Source: Cellulomonas fimi (GTDB taxonomy: Bacteria; Actinomycetota; Actinomycetes; Actinomycetales; Cellulomonadaceae). Taken from it: a stretch of DNA of 64,000 nucleotides. The stretch covers positions 1 through 64,000 of the forward strand of contig NZ_JAPESW010000011.1 of the NCBI RefSeq assembly GCF_028527925.1, given 5' to 3'. A model generated the notes under the pieces. That model did no database searches, was not told the DNA's origin, and was given only the letters and a program-made list of their open reading frames with translations. Each line of letters opens with the position of its first letter. Positions within the stretch are counted from its first letter, which is position 1. Below are positions 36,800-45,053 of this stretch, piece after piece. Both the position numbers and the translations under genes were made by a program.

Positions 36800-38326
36800 A
36801 TGACCGACGTGGGCGACCGTCGACGCGTCGACGACGCCCTGCGGTGGCTGTCGCACCCGACGACGTGCGTCGCCGTCGTGGCGCTGCTCGTCAACGACCA
36901 CGTGCTCAAGAGCGCGTCGGGCGCCTGGTGGACGGGCAAGCTGTCCGACGCGGCGGGGCTCCTCGTCGCGCCGCCGCTCGTCGCGGTCGCCCTCGCCGTC
37001 GTGGGACGACAGCACCGGCCGCCACGGACGCGGGCCGCCACGGCCGTCGCCGTCGTCGGGGTCCTGTTCGCCGTCGTGAAGCTCACGGCGGCCGGCGCGG
37101 CGGTCGCCTCCGCCGCGTGGTCGCTCGTCGACGCGCCCGGGGTCGTGCGACGCGACCCGAGCGACCTGCTCGTGCTGCCGGTCCTCGTCGTGGCGTGGTG
37201 GGTCGGTGCCCGCGGCCCGACGCCCGGCGCCCCGCCGCGCGACCGCGCACCCGCGCGATGGCTCGTCGTCCTCCCCGTGGCCGTGCTCGCGACGGTCGCG
37301 ACGTCCGCGGCCCCGCCGCCGGACGAGGTGCGGTCGGTCGACGTCGTGGACGACGCGGTCGTCGTCCGCCTCGAGGACGGCAGCGGGCTCCGGTCGACCG
37401 ACGGCACGACGTGGCGCCGGGCCACTGACGACGAGGCGCGCGCACTCGCGGACGCGGCGCTCCGGGGCACGCCCGCCGACGTCGCGTGCGTCCCGGCCCG
37501 ACCCGACGAGTGCTACCGGCCGCTGCCGCGCGACTCGGCCGGCGGGCACCTCGGCGTCGAGCGCAGCACCGACGGCGGCCGTACCTGGGACGTGGACTGG
37601 TCCGTTCCCGACGAGGTCCTGCCCGCGCTCGCCGCGCGCCACGACGCCCCCGTCAGCACCGTGGCGACACGCCAGGTGGCGGTCCTCCCGACGCAGGACG
37701 GCTTCCGGGTGCTCGCGGCGAACGGCGCGGACGGGCTCGCGCTGCGGGACGAGGACGGGGTGTGGCAGCGCCTCGGTCACCCGACGACCGGAGCGCCGGC
37801 GCCCGTCGTGCCGGTCCCCACCCGTCCGGACACGCCGCGCGCACCGCTCCCGCTCGGGGTGCTCGCCGGCGTCGCCGCGGCGCTCACGGTGGTCGCCGCG
37901 GCCGGACGGCCCGGCACCGACCTGAGCGCGGCGCGCCGGGCGACCGGGGTCGGTCTGCTCGTCGCCGCGGGCGCCGTGCTGGCCGGCGCCCTGGCGCTCG
38001 ACCTGTCCTGGCGCAGCCTGCCGGGCGTCGACGAGCTCGTCCTCGTGGGCCGGGTCGTCGCGCTCGTGGGCGTGCTCGCCGTGGCGCTCGGGCTGCTCGG
38101 CGGTGCCGCGGGTGCGCTGCGGCGGGGCACCGCCTTCGGGGTCGGCGCACTCGTCGGGGTCGCCGTCGCCATCGCCGTGCTCGTCGTCGGCTCTCCGTGG
38201 GTCTGCGCGCTCCTCGCGGTCGGCGCCACGGCCGGCGGTGTCGCCCTGGTGCGGCGGGCGGCGTCGCGGCAGGCGCCGTGGCCCGACGAGCCCCTGCCGT
38301 GGGGGCCGCTGCCCGGGAGCTCGTGA
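36800..38326 (+). CDS. Uncharacterised membrane protein with Asp-box module
   Basis: A 508-residue protein of no named family known to me. Residues about 15-145 hold three to four hydrophobic helices around the conserved-looking NDHVLK...WWTGKLSDAAGLLVAPP motif, a pattern I have seen in uncharacterised membrane proteins of diverse bacteria. Residues about 165-330 form an outside domain with an SxDxGxTW Asp-box (STDGGRTW, near residues 256-263) and an SGLRSTDGTTWRR half-repeat, as in beta-propeller sialidase-like modules, though too short for a full propeller. Four to five C-terminal helices complete it. The ATG at 36800 follows a perfect GGAGGA. It is convergent with the hydrolase gene after eight bases. 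No function is assigned. Confidence 0.8.
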   Translation: MTDVGDRRRVDDALRWLSHPTTCVAVVALLVNDHVLKSASGAWWTGKLSDAAGLLVAPPLVAVALAVVGRQHRPPRTRAATAVAVVGVLFAVVKLTAAGAAVASAAWSLVDAPGVVRRDPSDLLVLPVLVVAWWVGARGPTPGAPPRDRAPARWLVVLPVAVLATVATSAAPPPDEVRSVDVVDDAVVVRLEDGSGLRSTDGTTWRRATDDEARALADAALRGTPADVACVPARPDECYRPLPRDSAGGHLGVERSTDGGRTWDVDWSVPDEVLPALAARHDAPVSTVATRQVAVLPTQDGFRVLAANGADGLALRDEDGVWQRLGHPTTGAPAPVVPVPTRPDTPRAPLPLGVLAGVAAALTVVAAAGRPGTDLSAARRATGVGLLVAAGAVLAGALALDLSWRSLPGVDELVLVGRVVALVGVLAVALGLLGGAAGALRRGTAFGVGALVGVAVAIAVLVVGSPWVCALLAVGATAGGVALVRRAASRQAPWPDEPLPWGPLPGSS

Positions 38327-38334
38327 CCTCGGGG

Positions 38335-39195
38335 TCAGCCGTCCGCCGGACGTCCGGACGTGTGCCGGAGCAGCCGCTCGACCAGCACCGGCCAGGCCCG
38401 GCGCGGCGGCACGCCGTGTCCCGCGTCCGGGATCACGAGGAGCTCGGCGCCGGGGATCTCGTCGGCCAGCGCACGGGCGTGCGGCAGGGGGAACATCGGG
38501 TCGTCGGCGCCGTGCACGACGAGCGTCGGGACGCGGACCTCCCCCAGCCGGCCGCGCCACGACGGGCCACCGTCCATGACGCCGTGGTTGCTGCGCGACC
38601 GGATGTCGGTGGCCCGCGCGACGGTCCGCTCGGCGATCGCGCGCTCGACGTCGGCGTCGAAGCCGCCACGCTGGAAGGGCCGCTCCTCCTCGACGAGGTA
38701 CGCGACGACGGCGGCGTCGTCGGACCAGTCCGGCTCGGGCGGCGACGCCGCGAACAGGTCCGGGTCGTACGCCGGCAGGTCGTCGGCCTCGCGACCGGGC
38801 ACGCCCGGCGTGGCGCTCATCAGCGTGAGCGTCCGCACCCGCTCGGGGTGGTCGAGCGCGACGCGCTGGGCCGCCGCGCCGCCCATCGACAGCCCGACGA
38901 GGTGCGCGGCCGGCACACCCTCGACGTCGAGGACGCCGACGAGGTCGTCCGCGAGGTCCGGCAGCCCGTACCCCGGCGCGCCGGGCGGCCACGTCGCCGA
39001 CCGGCCGGTGTCGCGCCAGTCGAGCCGGATGACGCGCCGCTCCTCCGCGAGGCGCTCGACGAGCTCGTCCGGCCACGCGTCGAGCGAGCACGCGCCGCCG
39101 TGCGCGAGGAGCAGCACCGGCGCGTCCGGCGGCCCGGTGACGTCCAGGCACAGCGGGACTCCCCCGACGTCGACGACGCGCTCGTGGCGGCTCAC
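38335..39195 (-). CDS. Alpha/beta fold hydrolase
   Basis: A 286-residue alpha/beta hydrolase similar in pattern to haloalkane-dehalogenase/epoxide-hydrolase/proline-iminopeptidase-like proteins. LLLAHGGACSLDAW forms the oxyanion region, HLVGLSMGGAAAQRVA the nucleophile elbow (Ser near residue 100), VVHGADDPMFP the acid and IPDAGHGVP the catalytic His. A cap domain lies between about residues 130 and 215 (ASPPEPDWSDDAAVVAYLVEEERPF). The substrate is unknown. The GTG at 39195 (SRHERVVDVGGVPL) was chosen since the longer frame overlaps the flavin monooxygenase end and is Arg/Ser-rich. No signal peptide. Confidence 0.85.
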   Translation of the reverse strand: MSRHERVVDVGGVPLCLDVTGPPDAPVLLLAHGGACSLDAWPDELVERLAEERRVIRLDWRDTGRSATWPPGAPGYGLPDLADDLVGVLDVEGVPAAHLVGLSMGGAAAQRVALDHPERVRTLTLMSATPGVPGREADDLPAYDPDLFAASPPEPDWSDDAAVVAYLVEEERPFQRGGFDADVERAIAERTVARATDIRSRSNHGVMDGGPSWRGRLGEVRVPTLVVHGADDPMFPLPHARALADEIPGAELLVIPDAGHGVPPRRAWPVLVERLLRHTSGRPADG

Positions 39196-39262
39196 CGCCC
39201 CATCGTGACGGGCTGCATCGCACGCGTCGACCGGCACCCGGCTCCGGCTCGCCAGGACGACC

Positions 39263-40387
39263 TCAGCGGCGCGCGCGTGCCACCGCCCGGGCGATGCGCT
39301 CGGCGTCGATGCGCAGCTCGCGGAACATGCCGCTGATCGGGTTGGTGTAGCCGGTGAAGTACAGCCCCGGCCGGGCCGCACGCGGGCCGTGGGCCTGCGG
39401 CAGACCGCGCGCGTCGAGGACGCCCAGGTGGCCGACCAGCGGCTCGAGACCGCGCCGGTAGCCGGTCGCCGCGACGACGACGTCCGGCTCGACGCGCGTG
39501 CCGTCGGCCAGGACGACCTTCGAGCCCTCGAACGACTCGACGGCGGCGACGGGCTCGATCGCGCCCGACCGCACGCCCGCGATCAGCCCGACGTCCTGCA
39601 GGGGCACCGAGCCCTCGAGCACGCGCGAGTACAGGCCGGTCGTCGGACGGGGCAGCCCGTGGGCCGCCAGGTCGGGCACCTCGACGCGCGCGATCAGGCG
39701 GGCGGTCGCGTCGACGAGCGGGACGGGCAGGTGCCGCACGACGATGCCGGTCCCCTGCGCGGGCCAGCCGAGGTTCGAGCGCCGCACGATGTGCGGCGGC
39801 GTGCGGACCGCGAGGCGCACGCGCCCGGCACCGCCCTCGACGAGGTCGACCGCGATCTCCGCGCCCGTGTTCCCGACGCCCACGACGAGCACGTCACGGC
39901 CCACGTACGGCCGCGGGTTGCGGTACGACGACGCGTGCACCACCTCGCCCGGGAAGTCCTCGACGCCCGGCCACGCGGGCGGCACCGGGGTGTGGTTGTA
40001 GCCGGTCGCGACGACGACCGCGCTGCCGTCGATCGTGTCTCCGTCGGCCGTCCTGAGCCGCCAGCGGTCGTCCACGGGCTCGACGCGGGCCACGTCGACA
40101 CCGGTCCGGACGTCGAGCCGGTGATGGGCCGCGTACTGCTCGAGGTACCGGACGACGTCGTCGCGGGCGACCCACCGTCCGTAGGCGCGCGGGATCGGCA
40201 GCCCCGGGAGCGACGACCAGCGGCGCGTGGTGTGCAGGTGCAGCCGGTCGTAGTGCCTCCGCCACGACGCCCCGACCGCCGAGGACCGCTCGACGACGAG
40301 CGCGTCCACCCCGCGCGACCGCAGCGCGGCGGCGACGGCGAGACCGCCGGGCCCCGCACCGACCACCAGGACCGGACCTGACGCCAT
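39263..40387 (-). CDS. Flavin-containing monooxygenase-like protein
   Basis: A 374-residue FAD/NADPH-dependent oxygenase or oxidoreductase. The FAD Rossmann motif VVGAGPGGLAVAAAL is at residues 7-21, the monooxygenase fingerprint appears as FPGEVVHASSY (F-x-G-x3-H-x3-Y, with Tyr where Trp or Asp is common), and the NADPH motif VVGVGNTGAEIAVD lies near 165-178. The C-terminal half has the ATG dipeptide pattern VVAATGYRRGLEPL. It resembles YUCCA/CzcO-type FMO-like proteins. GAGGAGGAGG precedes the ATG at 40387. Upstream is a perfect 12-bp inverted repeat that might be an operator. The substrate is unknown. Confidence 0.88.
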   Translation of the reverse strand: MASGPVLVVGAGPGGLAVAAALRSRGVDALVVERSSAVGASWRRHYDRLHLHTTRRWSSLPGLPIPRAYGRWVARDDVVRYLEQYAAHHRLDVRTGVDVARVEPVDDRWRLRTADGDTIDGSAVVVATGYNHTPVPPAWPGVEDFPGEVVHASSYRNPRPYVGRDVLVVGVGNTGAEIAVDLVEGGAGRVRLAVRTPPHIVRRSNLGWPAQGTGIVVRHLPVPLVDATARLIARVEVPDLAAHGLPRPTTGLYSRVLEGSVPLQDVGLIAGVRSGAIEPVAAVESFEGSKVVLADGTRVEPDVVVAATGYRRGLEPLVGHLGVLDARGLPQAHGPRAARPGLYFTGYTNPISGMFRELRIDAERIARAVARARR

Positions 40388-40460
40388 CCGCCGACCTCCT
40401 CCTCGAGCCACGGGCGGCGCCCAGCGTTCCACGCGTCCGGCCCGACCCGCCAGCGAATCC

Positions 40461-40472
40461 GGACAGTTGTCC
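40461..40472. promoter_or_regulatory. Inverted repeat upstream of the monooxygenase gene (possible operator)
   Basis: GGACAGTTGTCC is a perfect inverted repeat with a two-base centre, located 74 bases upstream of the monooxygenase start. It has the size of a TetR-type or similar operator, but there is no regulator gene beside it. Confidence 0.3.
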
Positions 40473-40568
40473 AGTTCGTGGGGCCGTGCAGGTGACGCAC
40501 GAGCCGGGCAGGCACGGGAGATCTGTGCGGCGCGGCTCGCCGGCGCTCCAGGAGGTGCGGCGGATCGA

Positions 40569-41132
40569 TCAGCCGGGCGTCGGCGCCCAGGCCATGGGGC
40601 CGGCCGACCCTGCCGCGCTACGTGGCTGGACGTCCAGCACGACCTGGTCACCGAGGTCGACCGTGACCGGCGCGTTCTCGTCGACGTCGGCCGGGACGCC
40701 GACCACGGACGTCGTCGGGACGAAGTCCATGGTGCACGGGCCGGTCGACGTCGCCCCGACCTTCACGGTGAGCGTGCCGCCCGCGAGCGTCGCCTCGGGC
40801 TCCGCGACGATCGGGCAGGTGCTCGAGCCGAACGTCACGACGTAGAGCAGCCCGTCGTCAGGCGCCCAGCCGACACCCGGCGAGCCGCTGTCGTCCGGAG
40901 GCGTCACACCCTCCGGCAGGCCTGACCCGGTGACGCCCGCCTCGAGGACGGCGTCCTGGATCGCCTGCGGTGACGCGGACGCGGACGCCGAGGCGGTCGG
41001 GGAGGGAGACCTGCTCGTCGGCTCGCCCTCGGGCTCCGAGCCCCCGGAGGAGGCACAGGAGCACACCGTCGCCGTCACGACGACGGGGAGGATGCTCGCG
41101 GCTGCTGCACGACGGACCGCCTCCAGTCCCAT
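40569..41132 (-). CDS. Putative lipoprotein of unknown function
   Basis: A 187-residue exported protein. Residues 1-26 are a signal sequence (MGLEAVRRAAAASILPVVVTATVCSC); VCSC fits a lipobox with lipidation at Cys26. A Ser/Pro/Glu linker (GEPTSRSPSPTASASASASP) follows, then a domain of about 130 residues with LYVVTFGSSTCPIV, TLTVKVG, and CTMDFVPTTSVVGVP, whose two Cys may pair. The pattern GSSTCP...GPCTMDFVPTTS recurs in small actinobacterial lipoproteins of unknown role. It is not part of a clear operon. Confidence 0.75.
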   Translation of the reverse strand: MGLEAVRRAAAASILPVVVTATVCSCASSGGSEPEGEPTSRSPSPTASASASASPQAIQDAVLEAGVTGSGLPEGVTPPDDSGSPGVGWAPDDGLLYVVTFGSSTCPIVAEPEATLAGGTLTVKVGATSTGPCTMDFVPTTSVVGVPADVDENAPVTVDLGDQVVLDVQPRSAAGSAGPMAWAPTPG

Positions 41133-41267
41133 GGCCCGACCATACCGCCGCGAACCGCCCTGTCCAGAGAGTCGGCCCGATCAGACCCGCGAGCAGTGGC
41201 GTGGAGCGCCCCCGCCTGCCCGGTGTCGAGCCCGGGACCCCCCTCAGGCGGGGGCACGCCACGGCGT

Positions 41268-43307
41268 CTACCGCCGACGAGCCGGGCCCGGTGCGGAGAG
41301 GAACCGCGTCACGGGCGCCGACGCGGCGAACGGCCCGGGCACGACCGGGTCCCGCGGGATCCCGAAGACGTCGACGCCCAGGTCGAGGTCGGACCCGTCG
41401 GGACGGGTGTACGGCATCTCGGCCTGGTAGCTCGTCCCGAGGCGCGCGGTCGTCACCGGGGCGACGACGTCGAAGGCGCGCACGTCGTCCACGTCGACGC
41501 GGACCGTCCCCGCCTCGGCGTCGACCACCTCGACCCGCACCGGTGACACGCCGACCACGAGGGCCGCGGGCTCCGCGCGGAACGGCTCGGCGCCCTCCGC
41601 GTAGAGGTTGCCCTCGCTCCACACGGGGAGTCGTGGCCCGGCCAGGTCGCTGCCCTGCTCGGCCGGGTACTCCTGCGACGTCGGGTAGGCGTCGTACTGC
41701 GAGGTGCCCACGGGGGTCGGCACGAACGTCGCGCGGCCGGGCACGCCGTCCATGTCGACCGCGCCCGACCAGAAGCTGGCGAGCGCCGGTTCCGCCTGCG
41801 CGTCCGACCCGGTGGCGTCGCTGGTGGCGCCGTCACCGACGAAGACGTTGTTGTAGAACCGGTCGTCGCCGCCGAGGATGTTCGAGACGCCGTAGACGGC
41901 CGTCGAGTGCGGCAGGTGGTACGGGGTGTACCGCTGGTGCTCGGTGCAGTTGGCGATGCGCCCCGCGACGTAGTTGTGCACGTACGCGCCGCCGGTGGAC
42001 ATGTCCTTCACGGACCACGGGGACAGGAACAGGTTCGAGTCCACGAGGTACGGGCCGTGGCAGACCTCGACCATGAAGTCCTCCGCGGTCGAGGCGTAGA
42101 AGACGTTGCGGCGCACCAGGGTGCCCTGGGCCTGCCAGTCGAGCCACAGCGCGCGGTGCGTGTGATGGATCGTGTTGCCGCTGATCACGGTGTCGATCGC
42201 GGCGTGCAGCTTGATCCCGGCCACCTCGGCGCCGTGCCACTGCCGCTTCACGTGGATGCGCGAGATGTGGTTGTCCGCGATGGTCGAGAACGCCGCCCCC
42301 AGGTGCCCGACGACGCCGGCCTGCTCGCAGTCCCGGATGGTGTTGCGGCGCACGATGTGGGAGCCGACGTGGTCGCGGTGCCACGGCTGCGGCTCGCCCG
42401 CTCCCGGCCCGCCGAGGGCGAGCGCCCGCTGGATGACCTCGCGCTCGCGCTGCGTGCCGCCCTTGGCACCCTCCGCCCCGGTGGCCCACTCGTTCTGCCC
42501 GGTGCTGGCCTCCTTGCCGAGCGAGACGCCGACGTTCTTCGAGTCGGTGATCGTGTTGTCCTCGATGACCCAGCCCGTCGACCAGTGCGGGCCGATCAGG
42601 CCCTCCTGCAGCGCGGTGGGCGGGGCCCACTGGGTGGCGGCCTTCGTCAGGGTGAAGCCGCGCACCGTGATGTGGTCGATGCCCGTCGCCGCGGGCCAGA
42701 AGACGAAGGTGCGCGCGTTGATCTCGACCTCGTGCGCCGCCGGGTCCGCGCCGCCGAAGTTCGCCCAGATCGTCGTGACGTCGTCGCCCACCTCGCAGTA
42801 CCAGGTCAGCAGCGAGCCCTCCGGGTCGGACGAGTCCGGCGTGACCTCGGGGTGCTCGACGCCGCCGAGCGTCAGCGACTCGTACATCGACTTCCCGTCG
42901 AGGTACACCTCGCCCGTGTGCCAGGTGTTGACCCGGTCGAAGAACCAGTCCCCGCCGATGCGCTCGGCGTACGGGTTGCGCTCCCCGAACAGGGCGTTCG
43001 GCACCTCCGTGACCCAGACGCGGCCCTCGGCACCGGGGTGGGGGCGCCAGTCGGTGACCACCTCGGCGCCCGAGATCGTGACGGGCTCGAAGCGACCGTC
43101 CGGGCCCTCCGCGGCCTGGTAGGTGATCGGCGCGTCGACCGTGCCGCCGCGCGGCGGGTTCACCCACTCCCGGTACACGCCTTCGTGCACCGCGACGGTG
43201 TCGCCCGGCATGGCGGCCTGCGCGGCCCGGCCGATGGTCCGGAACGGGGTCTCGGCCGACCCGTCGGCACGGTCCGAGCCGGTGACGGCGACGTGCAGGA
43301 TGGTCAC
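41268..43307 (-). CDS. GH120 beta-xylosidase
   Basis: A 679-residue right-handed parallel beta-helix enzyme of glycoside hydrolase family 120, which removes xylose from the non-reducing end of xylo-oligosaccharides with retention. The whole sequence follows the pattern of Thermoanaerobacterium XylC: MPGDTVAVHEGVYREWVNPP near the N-terminus, GLIGPHWSTGWVIEDN, AGIKLHAAIDTVISGN and GGDDRFYNNVFVG. The nucleophile is Asp390 in LWLDWQAQGT and the acid/base is Glu414 in MVEVCHGPYLVDSN, spaced as in XylC (Asp382/Glu405). There is no signal peptide, so it acts on imported oligomers. The start is the GTG at 43307 with AAAGG upstream. It is the last gene of the transporter-strand part of the xylo-oligosaccharide locus. 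Confidence 0.9.
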   Translation of the reverse strand: MTILHVAVTGSDRADGSAETPFRTIGRAAQAAMPGDTVAVHEGVYREWVNPPRGGTVDAPITYQAAEGPDGRFEPVTISGAEVVTDWRPHPGAEGRVWVTEVPNALFGERNPYAERIGGDWFFDRVNTWHTGEVYLDGKSMYESLTLGGVEHPEVTPDSSDPEGSLLTWYCEVGDDVTTIWANFGGADPAAHEVEINARTFVFWPAATGIDHITVRGFTLTKAATQWAPPTALQEGLIGPHWSTGWVIEDNTITDSKNVGVSLGKEASTGQNEWATGAEGAKGGTQREREVIQRALALGGPGAGEPQPWHRDHVGSHIVRRNTIRDCEQAGVVGHLGAAFSTIADNHISRIHVKRQWHGAEVAGIKLHAAIDTVISGNTIHHTHRALWLDWQAQGTLVRRNVFYASTAEDFMVEVCHGPYLVDSNLFLSPWSVKDMSTGGAYVHNYVAGRIANCTEHQRYTPYHLPHSTAVYGVSNILGGDDRFYNNVFVGDGATSDATGSDAQAEPALASFWSGAVDMDGVPGRATFVPTPVGTSQYDAYPTSQEYPAEQGSDLAGPRLPVWSEGNLYAEGAEPFRAEPAALVVGVSPVRVEVVDAEAGTVRVDVDDVRAFDVVAPVTTARLGTSYQAEMPYTRPDGSDLDLGVDVFGIPRDPVVPGPFAASAPVTRFLSAPGPARRR

Positions 43308-43386
43308 GACAGCGCCTTTCGTCGACCACGGGGGTCGTGTGGGTGGTGGGGGTTTCTCCAGGACCGCGCCGGCAGGGCGTGGGGCG

Positions 43387-44004
43387 TCAGATCTCCGCCG
43401 CCTCCGGCTCGGGTCGCACGTACCCGCGGGCCACGAAGAACCGCTCGAGCAGGTAGCACCACCACAGGAGGATCAGGCCGGGGAGCACGAACGCCGCGGG
43501 CGGGAAATTCCAGACGGCGAGGCCTCCGAGCACGAGGGCGATCCCGAGCAGGAACGTCAGGCTGGGCGTCGTCAGCCCCAACGTGAACCCGTTGCGCACC
43601 TGCCGCCAGGTGGGGTTGGTGAAGCGGGCGACGAGCGGGAGGCACCAGAAGACGAGGAGCAGGAGGAAGAGCCCGACGACCACGAGCGGCACCAGGACCT
43701 CGGCGAGCCCGGACGTGGGCAGGTACGAGAGCGTCACGATGCCGACGGCCGCGACCGGGACGGCCAGCAGCCCGACGACGGTCGCCTGCCGCCAGCTCTG
43801 CCGCCAGGCCTTCGCCGCGACGGCGAGCAGGCCTGCGTCCTTGCCCAGGACGTACCGTCGGCAGAGCTCGTAGGCGACGACCGTCCCCGCTCCCGCCGTC
43901 ACGACGAGGCCGACGCTCACGAGCCAGAACAGGCTGACCACGATGACCGAGCCGAGCGAGTCGAGGGCGCGCCACAGCCGCGACGCAGGGTTGAAGCGGA
44001 AGAT
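43387..44004 (-). CDS. DUF624 (YesL-like) membrane protein, apparent ATC start
   Basis: A 205-residue membrane protein of the DUF624/YesL family, found almost always beside LplABC-type oligosaccharide transporters. Five hydrophobic helices are visible (SVIVVSLFWLVSVGLVVTAG, ATVVGLLAVPVAAVGIV, VLVPLVVVGLFLLLLVFWC, LTFLLGIALVLGGLAV, FVLPGLILLWWCYLL). The usual family start M-FRFNP.S.LW corresponds here to ATC-TTC-CGC-TTC-AAC; the ATC at 44004 has GAGAGG seven bases upstream. No ATG, GTG or TTG lies in frame anywhere near, the nearest being deep inside the first helix. The role of DUF624 proteins is unknown; context points to transporter assembly or regulation. Confidence 0.8.
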   Translation of the reverse strand: MFRFNPASRLWRALDSLGSVIVVSLFWLVSVGLVVTAGAGTVVAYELCRRYVLGKDAGLLAVAAKAWRQSWRQATVVGLLAVPVAAVGIVTLSYLPTSGLAEVLVPLVVVGLFLLLLVFWCLPLVARFTNPTWRQVRNGFTLGLTTPSLTFLLGIALVLGGLAVWNFPPAAFVLPGLILLWWCYLLERFFVARGYVRPEPEAAEI

Positions 44005-44048
44005 GGTCGTGCCTCTCGGTGTGACGGGGTGGCGGTCCTGCGACGGCC

Positions 44049-44074
44049 GGCCCCCCGCGGGTGCGCGGGAGGCC
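44049..44074 (-). terminator. Hairpin between permease and DUF624 gene
   Basis: GGCCCCCCGCG (44049-44059) and CGCGGGAGGCC (44064-44074) pair over 11 positions with one mismatch around a GGTG loop. The hairpin sits eight bases after the permease stop and could reduce read-through into the DUF624 and GH120 genes. Confidence 0.45.
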
Positions 44075-44081
44075 GACGCCG

Positions 44082-45044
44082 TCAGCCCTTGACGGACCCG
44101 ATCATGAGACCGGACACGAAGTGCTTCTGCAGGAACGGGTAGACGAACAGGATGGGGACGGCCGCCACCATCGTGATCGCCGACCGCAGCGCGATCGGGG
44201 TGGTGAGCTGCCCGCCGCTCCCCACGGACGCCGCGTTGCCCGCGGTGTTCGCGGAGTTCGCGCCGGCGTTCATCGAGCTCGCGAGGAGCTTCTGCAGCTC
44301 GTACTGGAGCGTGGACAACGCCTGGTCGCCCGAGTTGTACAGGAGCGTGTCCAACCAGGCGTTCCAGCTGCCGACGGCCACGAACAGCCCCACGACGGCC
44401 AGCGCGGGCTTGCACAGCGGCATGATGATCTGCCACCACGTGCGGAACTCGCCCGCGCCGTCGACCCGTGCCGACTCGGTGATCTCCTCGGGGATCGACT
44501 TCATGTACGTGCGCAGGATGATCAGGTTGAACGCGCTGATGATCACCGGCACCCAGTACGCCTGGAAGCTGTTCAGCATGCCCAGGTCCTTGATGAGCAG
44601 GTAGTTGGGGATCAGCCCGGCGTCGAAGTACAGCGTCAGGACGAAGATGATCGTGATCGGGCGGCGGAAGATGAACTCCTTGCGGCTGAGCGCGTAGGCG
44701 AGCATCGACGTGAAGAACAGGTTCGTCACCACCACGACGACCGTCTTGAAGACGCTCATGAAGAACGCCTGGTAGATCGTGTTCATGTTGAGCACGACCT
44801 CGTAGTTCTTCAACGAGAAGACCCGCGGCCAGATGCCGATCCCGCCACGGACGGCGTCCATGCCGTCGTTCAGGGAGATGGCGAGCGTGTTGAGCAGCGG
44901 GTAGATCATGAGCGTCGCGAGCGCCAGCAGGAACGTGGTGTTCAGCGTCGTGAAGATGATCCGCTCGGCCGTCCACCGGTGACGCGGTGACCGGCTCCGC
45001 GGCACGCGCCGCGTCAGGGACTTCGGGGCGATGGTGCTTGACAT
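44082..45044 (-). CDS. ABC sugar permease (LplC/YtcP type)
   Basis: A 320-residue inner-membrane permease with six helices and the EAA loop EEITESARVDGAGEFRTWWQIIMPL (near residue 195-220). The sequence TLMIYPLLNTLAISLND at the N-terminus and ALSRKEFIFRRPITIIFVLTLYFDAGLIPNYLLIKDLGM mark the LplC/CarbP group that pairs with LplB and a large substrate-binding lipoprotein. CTAGGAGG precedes the ATG at 45044. It forms the second half of the oligosaccharide channel with the product of 45054-46106. By context the substrate is arabinoxylo-oligosaccharide. Confidence 0.93.
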   Translation of the reverse strand: MSSTIAPKSLTRRVPRSRSPRHRWTAERIIFTTLNTTFLLALATLMIYPLLNTLAISLNDGMDAVRGGIGIWPRVFSLKNYEVVLNMNTIYQAFFMSVFKTVVVVVTNLFFTSMLAYALSRKEFIFRRPITIIFVLTLYFDAGLIPNYLLIKDLGMLNSFQAYWVPVIISAFNLIILRTYMKSIPEEITESARVDGAGEFRTWWQIIMPLCKPALAVVGLFVAVGSWNAWLDTLLYNSGDQALSTLQYELQKLLASSMNAGANSANTAGNAASVGSGGQLTTPIALRSAITMVAAVPILFVYPFLQKHFVSGLMIGSVKG

Positions 45045-45053
45045 GAAGTCCTC

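Noticed and set aside
41229..41255. A C/G-run hairpin as terminator of the GH120 gene
   Set aside because: Only five base pairs can form; too weak to call.
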